From Nephrocerus scutellatus (Eukaryota; Arthropoda; Insecta; Diptera; Pipunculidae), in assembly GCA_947095585.1 (NCBI GenBank), contig OX352761.1, positions 49,960,019 to 50,024,018 on the forward strand: a stretch of 64,000 bases of DNA, written 5' to 3'. Shown here piece after piece: positions 9,889 through 20,463 of this stretch. Below the pieces are notes generated by a model, which was given only the letters and a program-made list of their open reading frames with translations, had not been told where the DNA came from and searched no databases. Numbering within the stretch: position 1 is the first letter of the stretch; the number at the start of each line of letters is the position of its first letter. The translations under genes and the position numbers were made by a program.

Positions 9889-10540
9889 TGTTGTGACCGG
9901 CACAACTATTCGATCCCTGACCACACACTCGCTGCACTCTACCCACATCTGCTTTTCATAAATTACTTATTTTATGATCGGCACAGCCTGTCACATTGCC
10001 AGTACATTCGTGTACCGAATTTTCGAATTCACATCCACCACTAATCTGCAGAGTACGTACGGATGGTTGGTGTTTGTAATAAGAAACCGATCGAGATACG
10101 ATAAAGGCATTTTTGATCCTTTATTCATCTCGAGTTTCGAGCACAGCACGCAGCTCATAAATGCCGATACGATACCGAGAAATAGTTGGTGCACATGCAG
10201 ATATTACGAAATAGTAATATCAGCAGGAGGGCAATTTTAAGGCGACCGTTAAGTGGCTCGACTGCAGAAGGGAAACAGATGTCACAGGCAACCAACCAAT
10301 CATATTGGTTGGTCGATCCATCCAAAATATTATAAAAGACCACTGCTGCGATTACTAAGGGCGGCAGTTGAAACCAATAAACAGAACTAATAGTAATAAG
10401 TGAAAAGAATAATAAAATAATAATAAATAAGGTATTATTTGAATCTTAAAACTAACTTTTCGTGTTTTGTTAATTATCAACGCGCCCGTTTGACACTCTT
10501 CTCTCGGCTACCCGAGAAAGCACGGTGTCTAAACGTAACA
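9889..10540 (+). repeat. 5' LTR of the gag-only element
   Basis: 652 bp, from TGTTGTGACCGGC to CTAAACGTAACA. Aligns with 14098-14837 apart from the replacement of about 95 bp (CGCAGGCCGACTGTG... to ...GGTGGATCG) by a few bases near 10280. It contains a TATTATAAAAGACC TATA-like box near 10330. Confidence 0.9.
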
Positions 10541-10561
10541 TTTGGTGGCAGCGGTGGGATC
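10541..10561 (+). promoter_or_regulatory. Primer binding site, tRNA-Leu type
   Basis: TGGTGGCAGCGGTGGGATC lies two bases inside the 5' LTR. Its reverse complement ends in CCGCTGCCACCA, which as I recall fits the 3' end of a leucine tRNA. The position is certain and the tRNA identity is from memory. Confidence 0.65.
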
Positions 10562-10977
10562 GCACCAAATAAAAAATAAATATTTTTTTTAATTAAAAAT
10601 TCAAAACAAATTTTAAAAAAAATAAGAAAAGGCGTAAAAACCCGGCCGCAACAGGGGAATTTCAAAAATAATAAGTGATAAAGTGTTAGTACCAATAAAT
10701 CTTTATAAGCGTTAACCCGGCTAAAACAGGGGAAATAATTTTAAAAAGAAATAAAAGTGCAAAAGACCCAAGACGGCAAGACCTGGCGAACTCCTAAGTG
10801 GACGCCGGAGGCAAAGTTTGGGCAGTGTTAAAGACCAGGTCGTAATACCAACTTTGGGGCGCGAAGCCTACCTGGCAGCATCATCATCAACGAAGGCAGC
10901 AAAACAGCAGGAAAATTGATCGAGAAAAAAAAAGCAACAGAAAAAACAACACCCGCCAAACTAGGGGCCGGACAGCA

Positions 10978-11048
10978 GGATTATCAGCATCAGCATCATC
11001 ATCATCATCATCATCATCAGCATCATCATCACTAGCATCAGCAGGATC
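10978..11048 (+). repeat. CAT/CAG microsatellite in the element leader
   Basis: A run of CAT triplets mixed with CAG lies in the untranslated leader before gag. The poly-acidic frame on the other strand is only a by-product of this repeat. Confidence 0.85.
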
Positions 11049-11364
11049 ATCAGCGCCAGCATTATCAGCACCACCATACATACAAATTTAATTCAGGGTA
11101 AATACAAAAAAATTTTTTTTTTATTATATAAAAAAAAAAAAACAAAACAACAAAACAAAACAAAATCGAAAATTTTTATTATTCGTATATAATTTCTATA
11201 TATATATATATATATTCTTATAATTGGTATCCTGTAAAGTGTAAAGGGTTATTCTCGTTCGCGTAAGTTTCGCTCAGTAATTTTTCAAAATTTTTACGCG
11301 TAATCGTTTAAGGACAGTTAACCTGTTCGAAGAGTTACCTTTTCCAAATCCTAAAACTCCTACA

Positions 11365-12084
11365 ATGGAAGTTACAATTACCATGTCAGATGCATATAAT
11401 TTAATACCAGAGTTTGACGGAACTCCGGGTAAATTAAATAAATATGTGTCATGTTGTAAAACTATTTTTGCGCATACAAAATCCGAAGTGGAAACGCAAC
11501 TATTTCTGGAAATTGCAAAAACAAAATTACATGGGAAAGCATTCGATATTATTCAATATCGAAATGTAACCACATGGTCGGAATTAGCGAAAGAATTAGA
11601 GAGCCATTTTAAAGATGATCGCTCTCGAAGTTCAATCCAAGGAGAAATTTCTCAAGCTAAGCAAACTAGCAGAGAAACAGTCCAAGAATTTGGTGAAAGA
11701 CTAAGTAGTCTATTAAACGCCCTAAATTCCTCAACCTACACCCAAATAACCGACGAAAATGTCAGGAAATTCCTGGTTGCTGAAAATGAGCGACTAGCTA
11801 TCAACGCATTTGAGGATGGATTAGTAAATCATGACCTTAAAATTCTCGTAATGGCACGAGCAATAGGGGATATGAAACAGGCCACGCACTATGCCCATGA
11901 GCAATCTCTGCGTTTGAATTTAGCGAGACAAACTGTTAGGACGACTGGACGTTACACACAGTCAAATGAACACATATTCTGCAATACTTGCAAAAAGGCA
12001 GGTCATACGTCTGAAATTTGTTTTCGAAACAAAAGTTTCCCAAATTTTATCCCGAAGAATATAAAAAAGAGGTACAGCGTTTAA
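11365..12084 (+). CDS. gag: Gag, capsid and first zinc knuckle
   Basis: The 239-residue frame begins at ATG 11365 after the leader (an internal ATG seven codons on is also possible). It has a retrotransposon-capsid-like helical region (YNLIPEFDGTPGKLNKYVSC, then TKLHGKAFDII and TVQEFGERLSSLLNAL). Near the C-terminus is a zinc knuckle of type C-x2-C-x4-H-x4-C (CNTCKKAGHTSEIC). The frame ends shortly afterwards, and the next reading frame, opening at 12018, carries a second knuckle. A shift in frame is therefore needed to keep both knuckles on one protein. It resembles gags of 412/mdg1-type elements, a judgement from memory. Confidence 0.85.
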   Translation: MEVTITMSDAYNLIPEFDGTPGKLNKYVSCCKTIFAHTKSEVETQLFLEIAKTKLHGKAFDIIQYRNVTTWSELAKELESHFKDDRSRSSIQGEISQAKQTSRETVQEFGERLSSLLNALNSSTYTQITDENVRKFLVAENERLAINAFEDGLVNHDLKILVMARAIGDMKQATHYAHEQSLRLNLARQTVRTTGRYTQSNEHIFCNTCKKAGHTSEICFRNKSFPNFIPKNIKKRYSV

Positions 12085-12461
12085 TTTGTAGTTACTGCAA
12101 TAAGTCTAATCACTCATATCAAGAATGCAGGACGCGGCAAAGAAACGAGTTACAAAGAAATCCGCGACCACAAGATCAAACTTCCCGCACATCTCAGTTA
12201 CAACAATTTAATACTTTCCGCGAAAATGTTTTAAATAACAATAATCACAATTTGAGATATGTTGTAACAGAACAACATTGCACTTGGAACTCGTTAGCAG
12301 AAAAACGAGCAATCGGTGGAGGTAGACGCCAATCTTTCCCAATTCAAAATGACTGCCGAAATTCACAAACACCAATAAAACTCAATATTTCATTTTCGGC
12401 ACCATACAAAGAACCTGTGATAAGAGTTTTATTTAGTCCATCTAAAAAAAAAGATATCTAA
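12018..12461 (+). CDS. Gag C-terminal part with second zinc knuckle
   Basis: Overlaps the upstream gag frame by 67 bases. It carries C-x2-C-x4-H-x4-C (CSYCNKSNHSYQEC), followed by a Gln/Asn-rich stretch and a conserved-looking KLNISFSAPYKEPVIRVLF segment that leads into the protease. It ends at 12459-12461 just after a run of nine A residues (12446-12454). The protease frame continues in another phase from about there, so the A run is a likely slip or decay point. Confidence 0.75.
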   Translation: MFSKQKFPKFYPEEYKKEVQRLICSYCNKSNHSYQECRTRQRNELQRNPRPQDQTSRTSQLQQFNTFRENVLNNNNHNLRYVVTEQHCTWNSLAEKRAIGGGRRQSFPIQNDCRNSQTPIKLNISFSAPYKEPVIRVLFSPSKKKDI

Positions 12462-13039
12462 ATTTATTAATCGATACAGGAGCTCAGGTTAGTCTTTTAA
12501 AAAATTCAGCTGCTTTTACAAATCTGCTTGACAATTCACAGAAAAAACCAAAGTGCACTATATCAACGATTGCCGGTGATCGTATGGACACTCTTGGCAC
12601 AATTGTCGGTTCAATAGAATTCGATTCAGATGCAGAATTTATTTCTTTTAAACACACTTTTCATGTCTTAACCAACAATGTTCATTTACATTACGATGGT
12701 ATATTAGCAAATAATTTTTTAACTAAATATGGGTGTAAAATTGATTATTCCAAACAAAATTTAAGCTTTAATTTAAAAAATGACGCTATTTACACAATAA
12801 AAAACCAAACTCCAGCAAATATAGGTCCAAATCAACCTAAAAATTTTAAAAATAATGAAGTAAAATTCTTACCGAATAAAAGGGTACTACCTACGTGTCA
12901 TATAAAAGGTAATCGTAAACATCGGTATGAAAGCACGCCATATGCTCTAAGTCGCATAAAAGAACGTGAAATAGAAGATAATAATGTGATGGTTTTAACC
13001 AGATATTATACTAAAAAGCAACGAATTCTTTCGGAATAG
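12455..13039 (+). CDS. Retroviral-type aspartic protease
   Basis: Open without an ATG from about 12455. It contains LLIDTGAQVSLL (catalytic Asp codon at 12473) and, about 80 residues later, HYDGILANNFLTKYGC, the usual second conserved segment of gypsy proteases. A TAG at 13037-13039 ends the frame. The same phase stays open to a TAA at 13289-13291 (LGAKVIILPLVSSRDEF), then coding similarity is lost. No RT follows. The proteolytic site is preserved but the polymerase is absent. Confidence 0.8.
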   Translation, partial: YLNLLIDTGAQVSLLKNSAAFTNLLDNSQKKPKCTISTIAGDRMDTLGTIVGSIEFDSDAEFISFKHTFHVLTNNVHLHYDGILANNFLTKYGCKIDYSKQNLSFNLKNDAIYTIKNQTPANIGPNQPKNFKNNEVKFLPNKRVLPTCHIKGNRKHRYESTPYALSRIKEREIEDNNVMVLTRYYTKKQRILSE

Positions 13040-13291
13040 TTCAACGAGTATAACAATTGTGAAAATAACCTCGAAACCAGCGAAAATAATCAAAATTTTA
13101 GTGTAATAGAAAAAGGAAGGTCGATTTTCGCTAACAACAACCTAGGAGCAAAAGTAATAATTTTACCTTTAGTATCCTCACGTGATGAATTTATTCTTAA
13201 TACCCTCAATCAAAAGTTTATTAAACCTGGCATAGGACAAATAGAAATTTTCTCAAATGGGAAAAAGGAATTTTATTGCATAACACAATAA

Positions 13292-14085
13292 CCATCTTCA
13301 GCATTTTGTCGATTAAAACTTCACACTTGTTTCTTTATTTATTTATTTATTTATTTATTCCTTTACCTTCGGCACATGCTGGAAAGTTGGTATTTATACA
13401 GCCAAAAATTTCACCACCAAACCACAATATGTACGCATGCATGATGGAACCCGCTTTTTACCATAATTTTCATCCTTATAATTGCAATCTCATTTAAAAG
13501 GTATAAAGCGTTGAAACTTAACTAACGACTAACTCCACAAGAATCAAATCTCACCGAAATAGAAACTAGTCGCGAACAGATCGACGAAAGTCCCGAAGCA
13601 ACTAAATTCGTGTTAAAAATTCAACGAGAAAAACCCTTTATAATCGTAATTATATGATAAAACTACATATATATATTCATTTTTGTCATATGTGATTTCA
13701 TCTTAAAAAAAAAAAGAGAAAAATCACAAAAAATTAGTATTTTTTTAACCTTTATTATCTATATATTACTACTATCATATTATATATTACCTATTTTAAA
13801 CATAATAATATAATATTAGTACATTCACTTATTAAAAAAAAAAATTTTAAGCTTTGAAAAAAAAAGAAGAAAATAAAATTATTGTAATTACAACTTATTT
13901 ATTGTAAGAATTTTGTGCATTTAACCCATTTATACATATACAATACAAACAAATTTGCACGCCAACCAAGGTTTTCAAATCAGTGGTTTTTTCTGGTATT
14001 ATGTTAACGACAAATCACCGCGGCAAGTTCATTCCCGTTTAACGAAAATTTTTACCTACTCCTGGTAAAGAATTTTCCTATTCGT
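13292..14085 (+). other. Non-coding 3' body of the gag-only element
   Basis: AT-rich, with a TTTA microsatellite (about 13333-13361) and no open frame resembling RT, integrase or envelope. I see only short spurious frames. The missing pol is presumably an internal deletion or replacement. Confidence 0.6.
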
Positions 14086-14097
14086 AGGGGGAAGGGA
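14086..14097 (+). promoter_or_regulatory. Polypurine tract of the gag-only element
   Basis: AGGGGGAAGGGA directly precedes the TGTTGTGACC start of the 3' LTR. Confidence 0.8.
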
Positions 14098-14837
14098 TGT
14101 TGTGACCGGCACAACTATTCGATCCCTGACCACACACTCGCTGCACTCTACCCACATCTGCTTTTCATAAATTACTTATTTTATGATCGGCACAGCCTGT
14201 CACATTGCCAGTACATTCGTGTACCGAATTTTCGAATTCACATCCACCACTTATCTGCAGAGTACGTACGGATGGCTGGTGTTTGTAATAAGAAACCGAT
14301 CGAGATACGATAAAGGCATTTTTGATCCTTTATTCATCTCGAGTTTCGAGCACAGCACGCAGCTCATAAATGCCGATACGATACCGAGAAATAGTTGGTG
14401 CACATGCAGATATTACGAAATAGTAATATCAGCAGGAGGGCAATTTTAAGGCGACCGTTAAGTGGCTCGACTGCAGAAGGGAAACAGATGACGCAGGCCG
14501 ACTGTGTGTGTTCTATGCTTGCACTTGTATTTGTGTATTGAACCCTTGTTCATGCACACGATGCTGTCGTTCCATTGGTGGATCGCAACCAACCAATCAT
14601 ATTGGTTGGTCGATCTATCCAAAATATTATAAAAGACCACTGCTGCGATTACTAAGGGCGGCAGTTGAAACCAATAAACAGAACTAATAGTAATAAGTGA
14701 AAAGAATAATAAAATAATAATAAATAAGGTATTATTTGAATCTTAAAACTAACTTTTCGTGTTTTGTTAATTATCAACGCGCCCGCTTGACACTCTTCTC
14801 TCGGCTACCCGAGAAAGCACGGTGTCTAAACGTAACA
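14098..14837 (+). repeat. 3' LTR of the gag-only element
   Basis: 740 bp, TGTTGTGACC to CGTAACA, followed by the AATT duplication. It keeps the segment lost from the 5' LTR. That segment also exists in the independent copy at 898-1294, so the 5' LTR took a deletion. Confidence 0.9.
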
Positions 14838-15960
14838 AATTTAATGGTTTTGCCTTGGAATTGTATTACTAGTAGCGTTACTCTTTGCGTTTTGGTGAAT
14901 AGGGTGCAAACTATCTTGTCAGGATTGACGCTTAGGCCAAGCTCTTTGCACCATTCCTTGACTTGTTTGAGAGCAAATTGCATGCGATCTGTTATCGTGC
15001 TCTCGAATTTGCCACGAACTACTAGCACTAAGTCATCTGCATAGCTAATATTCGTTAGGCCGTTGTTTTCTAGCCTAGAAAGCAGCTGGTCCATCACTAA
15101 TAGCCACAGAAGGGGCGATAGGACACCACCCTGTGGACAGCCTCTGGTTGTCGCTATTGTGATGCTTTCCTCGCCGAGTGAGGCTTGAATCTTCCTGCTT
15201 CTTAGCATGCTCATCACCCATCCTATGGTAGAGGAGTCGAGGCTCCTTGATCTAGCTTGTGTTTGAATTACTTCGAAACTAGTGTTGTCAAAAGCGCCTT
15301 GTATGTCAATGAAGGAGTATAATAATATTTCTTTGCTTCGAAGTAGCTCATGTAGTGCTGTTTCCGTCGATTTGCCAGTCTGGTATGCGTGTTGACTGGT
15401 GCTTAAGGGGATTCGTTGGAGCTCGTTAGACCTTATGTAATGGCCTATTATTTTTTCCATGGACTTTAGAATGAAAGATGTGAGGCTGATAGGTCTATAC
15501 GACCTAGTATCCTTGGGGGATTTCTTTCCTCCTTTTGGTAAGAACAAAACCCGCACATCTCTCCAGCACCTTGGAACGTATTCTAGGCTGTGGCTGGCTC
15601 TGTAGAGTTTTACGAGTACTGGTTCTATTAGTTTTATGCCTTGCTGCAGGAGGATTGGATACAGCCCATCTCCACCTGGAGACTTGTATGAAGTTTATCG
15701 CCCAGCGAATGCTTTCTGGTGGGAAGATGCTGGCTGAGCGTCTTTAGGCCTCGGTTGAAATAAGGTATGGGTGCATGTTTATATCCTCGTATGCGTCTTG
15801 ATTGTCTAGTATAATGCACTTAGGAAAATGACTTTTAACCAGACATTCGATAGTTTCTTGTCTAGAGGATGTAAGTTCACGCTTTGGTTTATTTACCGAA
15901 CCAAGTGGATTGTTGTGGTCAAGGGAGAGGGCTTTGTGTAGTCGACAAGCTGTTGGAAGT
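14838..15960 (-). CDS. R1/LOA-like LINE reverse transcriptase (copy 2), truncated
   Basis: The minus-strand frame at 15556-14838 reads RVLFLPKGGKKSPKDTRSYR, FIDIQGAFDNTSF, TRGCPQGGVLSPLLW, YADDLVLVV and LGLSVNPDK, the ordered RT blocks of the R1/LOA/I group. RT normally continues past QFQGKTI into 9888-9769. Here the gypsy-type insertion at 14837 cuts it, and the frame runs on for about 20 codons into LTR sequence before a stop. Further upstream on the minus strand a second frame covers the linker to about 16136. Lesions near 15557-15745 break continuity. Confidence 0.85.
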
Positions 15961-16099
15961 TTGTCGATGCTTTCGCAAAACTCTCTCCAGCTTTTCCTTT
16001 TACTGTCCCTTAAGTCCAAGTTGTATCTAATTAGGGCAGTTTTATAGGCTGTCCAGGTGTGTGTACGCTTGGCTTTGTTGAAGAGCTTACGAAGTTCCT

Positions 16100-16873
16100 T
16101 CACTTGGCCTCGAGGTCGTGAACGTCCCTGGTGCACCTGATGCGAATTAAAAGGGAACTCTTGTGGTAGGCGTTTATGATTGCCTCGGTAAGGTCGTTTG
16201 AGGAGCTATCAAGGTCAGAAATAGAATTAATAGGGGTACATATACCAGTTAGGTTACATTTGAGTTGGTCTAAGAAGACTTGCCAATTAGTGTGTTTAGG
16301 GGTTCTTATAAAGGATTGAGCCCTGTTTGGAGTTTCAATATTGAATCTAATATACATGTGGTCGGAGAATGATGCCTGCTTCATTACGTGCCATTTATGG
16401 ATCGTGCTGGCCGTCCTTGTATCTGGTAGGGTAAGGTCCAGTGCGTCACTCCGTATGGCGTTTATGAAGGTTGCGTCATTCCCCACGTTGTTTATCACAA
16501 TATTTTTAGATGAACAATGGTTAAAGAGTTGCTCACCTCTGATGTTAGTGTTGGTGCTTCCCCAGACTAAGTGGTGTGCGTTTGCTTCGCATCCAGTTAC
16601 ATATTTTTGGCCTTGAGCTGTACAGAAGTAGATGAAGCTCTGTGTTGTCTCTGGGGGGTCTTCTTCCTCGCCTGGGAAGTAGTCAGCTGCAAAGTTTGTA
16701 GTGCTCTTGCTTCCTTGTGGCGAGAGCGTCTCTAAGGAGATCGCGACTAAATCTCTGAATATAAATTGATGTATGGAGTAAATGTAGAGAGAATGGCGGC
16801 ACAAAATTGCTGACCTTAGTCTCCCATTTTCTTTGTTATAAATCAACTTACCTAGTTTACTTGGGAATCCCAA
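16100..16873 (-). CDS. LINE endonuclease (APE-type), C-terminal two-thirds
   Basis: 257-residue frame with CEANAHHLVWGSTNTNIRGE (the catalytic Asp/Asn region; family members usually read CDANAHH, so C-E-A-N may be a substitution at an active-site residue), then DALDLTLPDT and ASFSDHMYIRFNI (the terminal S-D-H triad). This is the apurinic-endonuclease-like domain of R1/LOA-type LINEs that nicks the target. It lies upstream of the RT in the same orientation. The N-terminal part of the domain is disrupted. Confidence 0.8.
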   Translation of the reverse strand: MGFPSKLGKLIYNKENGRLRSAILCRHSLYIYSIHQFIFRDLVAISLETLSPQGSKSTTNFAADYFPGEEEDPPETTQSFIYFCTAQGQKYVTGCEANAHHLVWGSTNTNIRGEQLFNHCSSKNIVINNVGNDATFINAIRSDALDLTLPDTRTASTIHKWHVMKQASFSDHMYIRFNIETPNRAQSFIRTPKHTNWQVFLDQLKCNLTGICTPINSISDLDSSSNDLTEAIINAYHKSSLLIRIRCTRDVHDLEAK

Positions 16874-16969
16874 AATTTTTCGTTCTTGGTCCAGGGCTCT
16901 TGAATAAGAGCAATGTCCCAGTTTTTGATTGCGAAGAGGTGGCAGAGATTGGCAGTAGCTGCCTTCGAT

Positions 16970-17820
16970 CTATGCAAGTTTATTTGCACACATCTCGTCG
17001 CTTTGTGTAGTATTTGGGCTTTTTGGATCAACCTGTGGGCCCTGACTTGCTACATTTGTGGGAGGCTTTTTTAGTCTATCTGCCGATAAGCCGTGTTTCT
17101 TCGACGCCTCTATACCGACCTTGTGTCCCATGTATCTGTGTTCGGTCAATGGGCTTGGCGGTGGTGGGGTGTGTTGGTCTCTTTGACAGACTTGGTTGCC
17201 CTGGTTTTGATGACGCATCAATGGTTTTTGCTTCTTTGTCCATTTCTTTTGCCTTCTTTGGTCTGAAGTAACCGGGCCCGAAGAGCCAGTTTACCTTATT
17301 GTTGGAGCCCTTTAAGTTCTCCGTTATTTTTTGTGACGCCGAGACTGTCAACTGCAGATAGTCATTTTCCCTGTCTTTTCGTGACAGAATTTTCCAGTCT
17401 GCTGATTTTCTCATTTGTCTCATTCCTGCAGTGCGGAAGATAGACATAGAAAATCTGGTTGCGAGGAATTTCGTCGTCCCCGACTATTTTCAGTCTGGCA
17501 TCTGGCCATGGTTTCAGGATTGGTACCGTCTTGGTAAGCCATGCTGCCGTTTCATCATCTGCACAGTTAACGGATAACCAACCACTTTTGGCCCTGCAGC
17601 CCAGAAAATGCCATCGGTGGGAAGCTCCGCTACCGCGTCCATGATGCTGTCCTGGATCGTTGCCATTTGCGCCGCCTTCAGTTTGACATCAGGTCAGTGA
17701 TTGTCAACCTGATGGCCTTCGTTATGTCACTGTAGTGTAACGCTATGTTCGATCCGTCCGCTGCCTCCGCTTCGCCTGAACCAGTTTTTCCTATAAGGGC
17801 AGGAAACTAATATGTATACC
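16970..17820 (-). pseudogene. LINE ORF1, broken (DUF4780-like domain)
   Basis: On the minus strand from about 17740 I read AAQMATIQDSIMDAVAELP, then DDETAAWLTKTVPILKPWPD, ARLKIVGDDEIPRNQ and a Lys-rich tail, plus a Pro/Ser/Lys-rich frame at 17447-17076. The Trp-rich PWPDARLKIV...DEIPR arrangement resembles the ORF1 domain seen in many arthropod LINE first frames (DUF4780-like, from memory). Several shifts break it. It precedes the endonuclease as expected, so copy 2 is almost a whole LINE lacking its 3' end. Confidence 0.6.
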
Positions 17821-18232
17821 AAGTTTGGTTGAAATGGGTCAAGGCGTTCCAGAGTTAGGCACAAATATACAAATAAATTCTCTATTTTATATATATATAT
17901 ATAATATATAATATATATATATTAATATATATAGAAGATAACTTTTTTTTAAATTATAAATCTGCATTCGCCGCCTCTACATTTTTTATAAATGCTAAAA
18001 CATACTCAAATATGAAACTTCCTTTTTCTGGCATGATCGCAACCCGTGTCGACCGAGCTACAAAGGTTATTGAAAATCGTATTTTGTCCTGATATTTCGG
18101 TCTGCTATAAAACTAATATAAATGCAACAAATTAGGTGAATAAGAGTTAAAATAAAATAAGATAAACATTTATCTTTATTTAAAAACAAAAAATAATAAC
18201 AAAAAGCGAGGGAAACTTCTCTTTAGCGTAGT
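17821..18232. other. AT-rich intergenic repeat DNA with TA microsatellite
   Basis: 17821-17875 holds a repeat scrap (CCAAGTTTGGTTGAAATGGG). 17886-17932 is a TA-dinucleotide tract. The remainder to 18232 is AT-rich with no supported gene. It may include the 3' flank of the decayed gene at 19075-20070. Confidence 0.5.
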
Positions 18233-19074
18233 TTTTAAATTCTCTATTTTAACTTCACTTGCCCGTGGCACGGATGTCGGACGTCTGTCGTGGAATCTTG
18301 CGATATTTAACCCACTTCCCAAAGCCCGATTTTATTGAACACATTTGCACACATGTGTATTTCCGGAGACAAACTTTCTATAAAAATTTGTGGCGCCTCG
18401 GGTCACGGTGTCGGGGGACTCCCATACAAATATTTTACAAAATTTACTCGATTTTCTTCAAATTTTATAGGCATGTGTATCTCCGATGGACAGCACTTTT
18501 TGTAAAAATTTTAGAGAACCAAGGCCCCGGGTTCGTGGGGCCCCATAAATTTTTTTTAAATAAATTAACTCGATTTTCGTCATATTTAATACACATGTGT
18601 ATCTCCGATGGATAACACTTTTTGTACAAATTTGGAGACCCCGGGCCCCCAAAATTTTTTTTAAAAAAATTAACCCGATTTTTTTAAAATTTTATATACG
18701 TGTGTATCTCCGATTAACAACACTTTTTGCAAAAATTTTGGGGCCGGGGTCGTGGGGCCGCATAAGAATTTTTCAAAAAAATTAACGCGATTTTCTTCAA
18801 AATTTGTTGTAAAGTTTTTGGAGTGAACTGGTCCTGAGGCCCGAGGGGTGCCCATATAAATTTTTTAAAAATTAGCTCGATTTTCTTCAAATTTTAAACA
18901 CATGTGTATCACTGATGGGCAAAACTTTTTGTAAATTTGTTGGAGTGATCGGGCCCTGAGACCCGTGTGGTGTCCATGTAAATTTTTTAAAAATTAGCCC
19001 GATTTTCAAATTTTAACACATACACATCTCCTATTAGAGAATTTACATGAAAAATTGAATTTTTATGGGTTGTT
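18233..19074 (+). mobile_element. Helentron/DINE-like short repeat
   Basis: Begins TTAAATTCTCTATTTTAACTT with CACTTGCCCGTGG and ends ATTAGAGAATTTACATG, then GGGTTGTTTTTTT. TAAATTCTCTA near the left end and TAGAGAATTTA near the right end are exact 11-base inverse complements (subterminal inverted repeats). The interior has about five diverged copies of a unit of roughly 115 bp (CGATTTTCTTCAAATTTTA, ACATGTGTATCTCCGATGGA, CACTTTTTGTAAAAATTT), giving expansion relative to the 420-bp form at 38759-39180. It abuts the broken gene at 19075. Confidence 0.75.
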
Positions 19075-20070
19075 TTTTTACAGTCCGGATACAAATTTCT
19101 ATGTTCCTGGACACAGCACAACATGAATTCTTTTTGCTCTTCTTCAGTCGTAATAAGTCCGTTAAAATCTTGCAATAATTTCACAGCCCTTTCAGCAGTG
19201 TCATTAACAACCTTCAAACGTCTTATTCTTCTTTTAGCTTCCAGAAAAGCAGCATTATCATTCAAAGAAGATACATCTTCCGGAAGAAAACTGTCGTCGA
19301 TCTGCAGTCGAGATAGAAATTGTTTGCTCTTTTCCGATACGAAAGCATCCAGCGTTTTATCTTAAAGAAAAACCAAGTAAATTAACAAAAAAAAGCAACA
19401 ACAAGAAATGTAAAAAAAAACAAAAACTAATTTAACTTACCAAACAAATTTTGGGTCAGTTCTTCCTTCGATGGGACATAGCGTTTGCCAAAATCTGAGC
19501 TTTTATCCCTGTTTAAGTTGGCAATCATTTGCATCTTAGTTGGGTTATCAACTTCATCATCAAAAAGTGATAGAATGACTATCTCTTCACATAAATACCA
19601 CAAGTGATGGCTAAACTTTCTTATAGAAGCTTTAGAAATTGATGCGTCAACTTTTGCGTACTCTTTTAACGCCTTCAAGAAGCACAAACCTTGGTTAGGT
19701 GCTTTAGTCGCCACTGTGCATTCGAGCCAAGGTTTAACATACAATGTACCGATAAATAAGCAAACATCTTTTAGGGCCTTTTTGTCCTTCGCAATCATTC
19801 TGAATTGTGAAGGAAACATATTTATAAAGAATATATCGCTCTCGTCATCCATCGTGCTTGATGCATAGCTCCGGGGGCCTGAGTTTTAATTTCTTCTCTG
19901 TATCTCCTACGCATAGTTCAACCAATTCGCGGTAATCGTCTCTTATAAAACTTTTGTCCAGTTCTGCTTTATAAAACATTAACAAAGATGTAATGTTTGT
20001 CTCGGCTTGTTCTTTCTTTTACGAAATCAAGAGATAGTTCAATGTCACTGGAATCAATGTTTTTTCAATT
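19075..20070 (-). pseudogene. Decayed spliced gene of a transposon-associated family
   Basis: On the minus strand, blocks read KSFIRDDYRELVELCVGDTE, GAMHQARWMTRAIYSL, FPSQFRMIAKDKKALKDVC, SKASIRKFSHHLWYLCEE and VVNDTAERAVKLLQDFNG, then EEEQKEFMLCCVQEHR. I have seen this block order in multi-copy invertebrate proteins linked to DNA transposons, but I cannot name the family. An 80-bp intron (19361-19440) has GTAAGT and TTTCTTTAAG ends, and removing it keeps the frame. At least three frame changes (near 19845, 19880 and 20000) disable it. The gene ends where the Helentron-like repeat begins. Open 141- and 92-residue pieces remain at 19427-19852 and 18987-19265. Confidence 0.6.
19361..19440 (-). 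other. Intron in the decayed gene
   Basis: Minus-strand donor G|GTAAGT (starts at 19440) and acceptor TTTCTTTAAG (ends at 19361). The frame passes from LTQNLF into DKTLDAFVSEKS across the joint, a phase-1 intron. A preserved intron shows that this copy descends from DNA transfer, not retrocopying. Confidence 0.75.
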
Positions 20071-20463
20071 GTCTCTGAACTTTTTGAAGACCGGATATTT
20101 TGGCGATTATTACCAAATAGCTGTGACTGTGTGGCGGTTTCAATGTATACATAAATGTTTGTACCCGAAAAAAACAAAGTTTTTTACATTTACTTGTTTA
20201 TTTCACAAATACATAGTGAAAGGTTTAGTTAAATGAAACACGTCTGCGGTCTGCTTATTCTAAATGTATATAACATCGACTGGCCTTATTTCATCCATAA
20301 AATGTACTTCCTAAAAATATACTGAAGAAAGCAAACAAAGCTATATAATTACATGTATATGAGTATATGCGTATATAACAAAGATACGAGTGGCTGAAGG
20401 GCTTTAGGGCTGTATGAATGTAAGTTTTGCTCTATCTTTTTTTGTTTTTTAATCCAACTGCAG

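Larger units (their letters stand above)
9889..14837 (+). mobile_element. Gag-protease-only gypsy-type LTR element
   Basis: 4.95-kb element with TGTT...AACA LTRs, a 4-bp AATT duplication, a primer site and a purine tract. Its body encodes a gag with two zinc knuckles and an aspartic protease. I find no reverse transcriptase, RNase H or integrase between 13292 and 14085, so it would depend on a helper element. The 5' LTR is about 88 bp shorter than the 3' LTR. It sits inside LINE copy 2. Confidence 0.9.

Noticed and set aside
10887..11081. Asp-rich open frame on the minus strand
   Set aside because: Produced entirely by the CAT/CAG microsatellite in the leader of the LTR element.
13276..13497. 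73-residue frame after the protease of the gag-only element, considered as an envelope start
   Set aside because: Its hydrophobic part is encoded by the TTTA microsatellite; no cleavage site or envelope motif follows.
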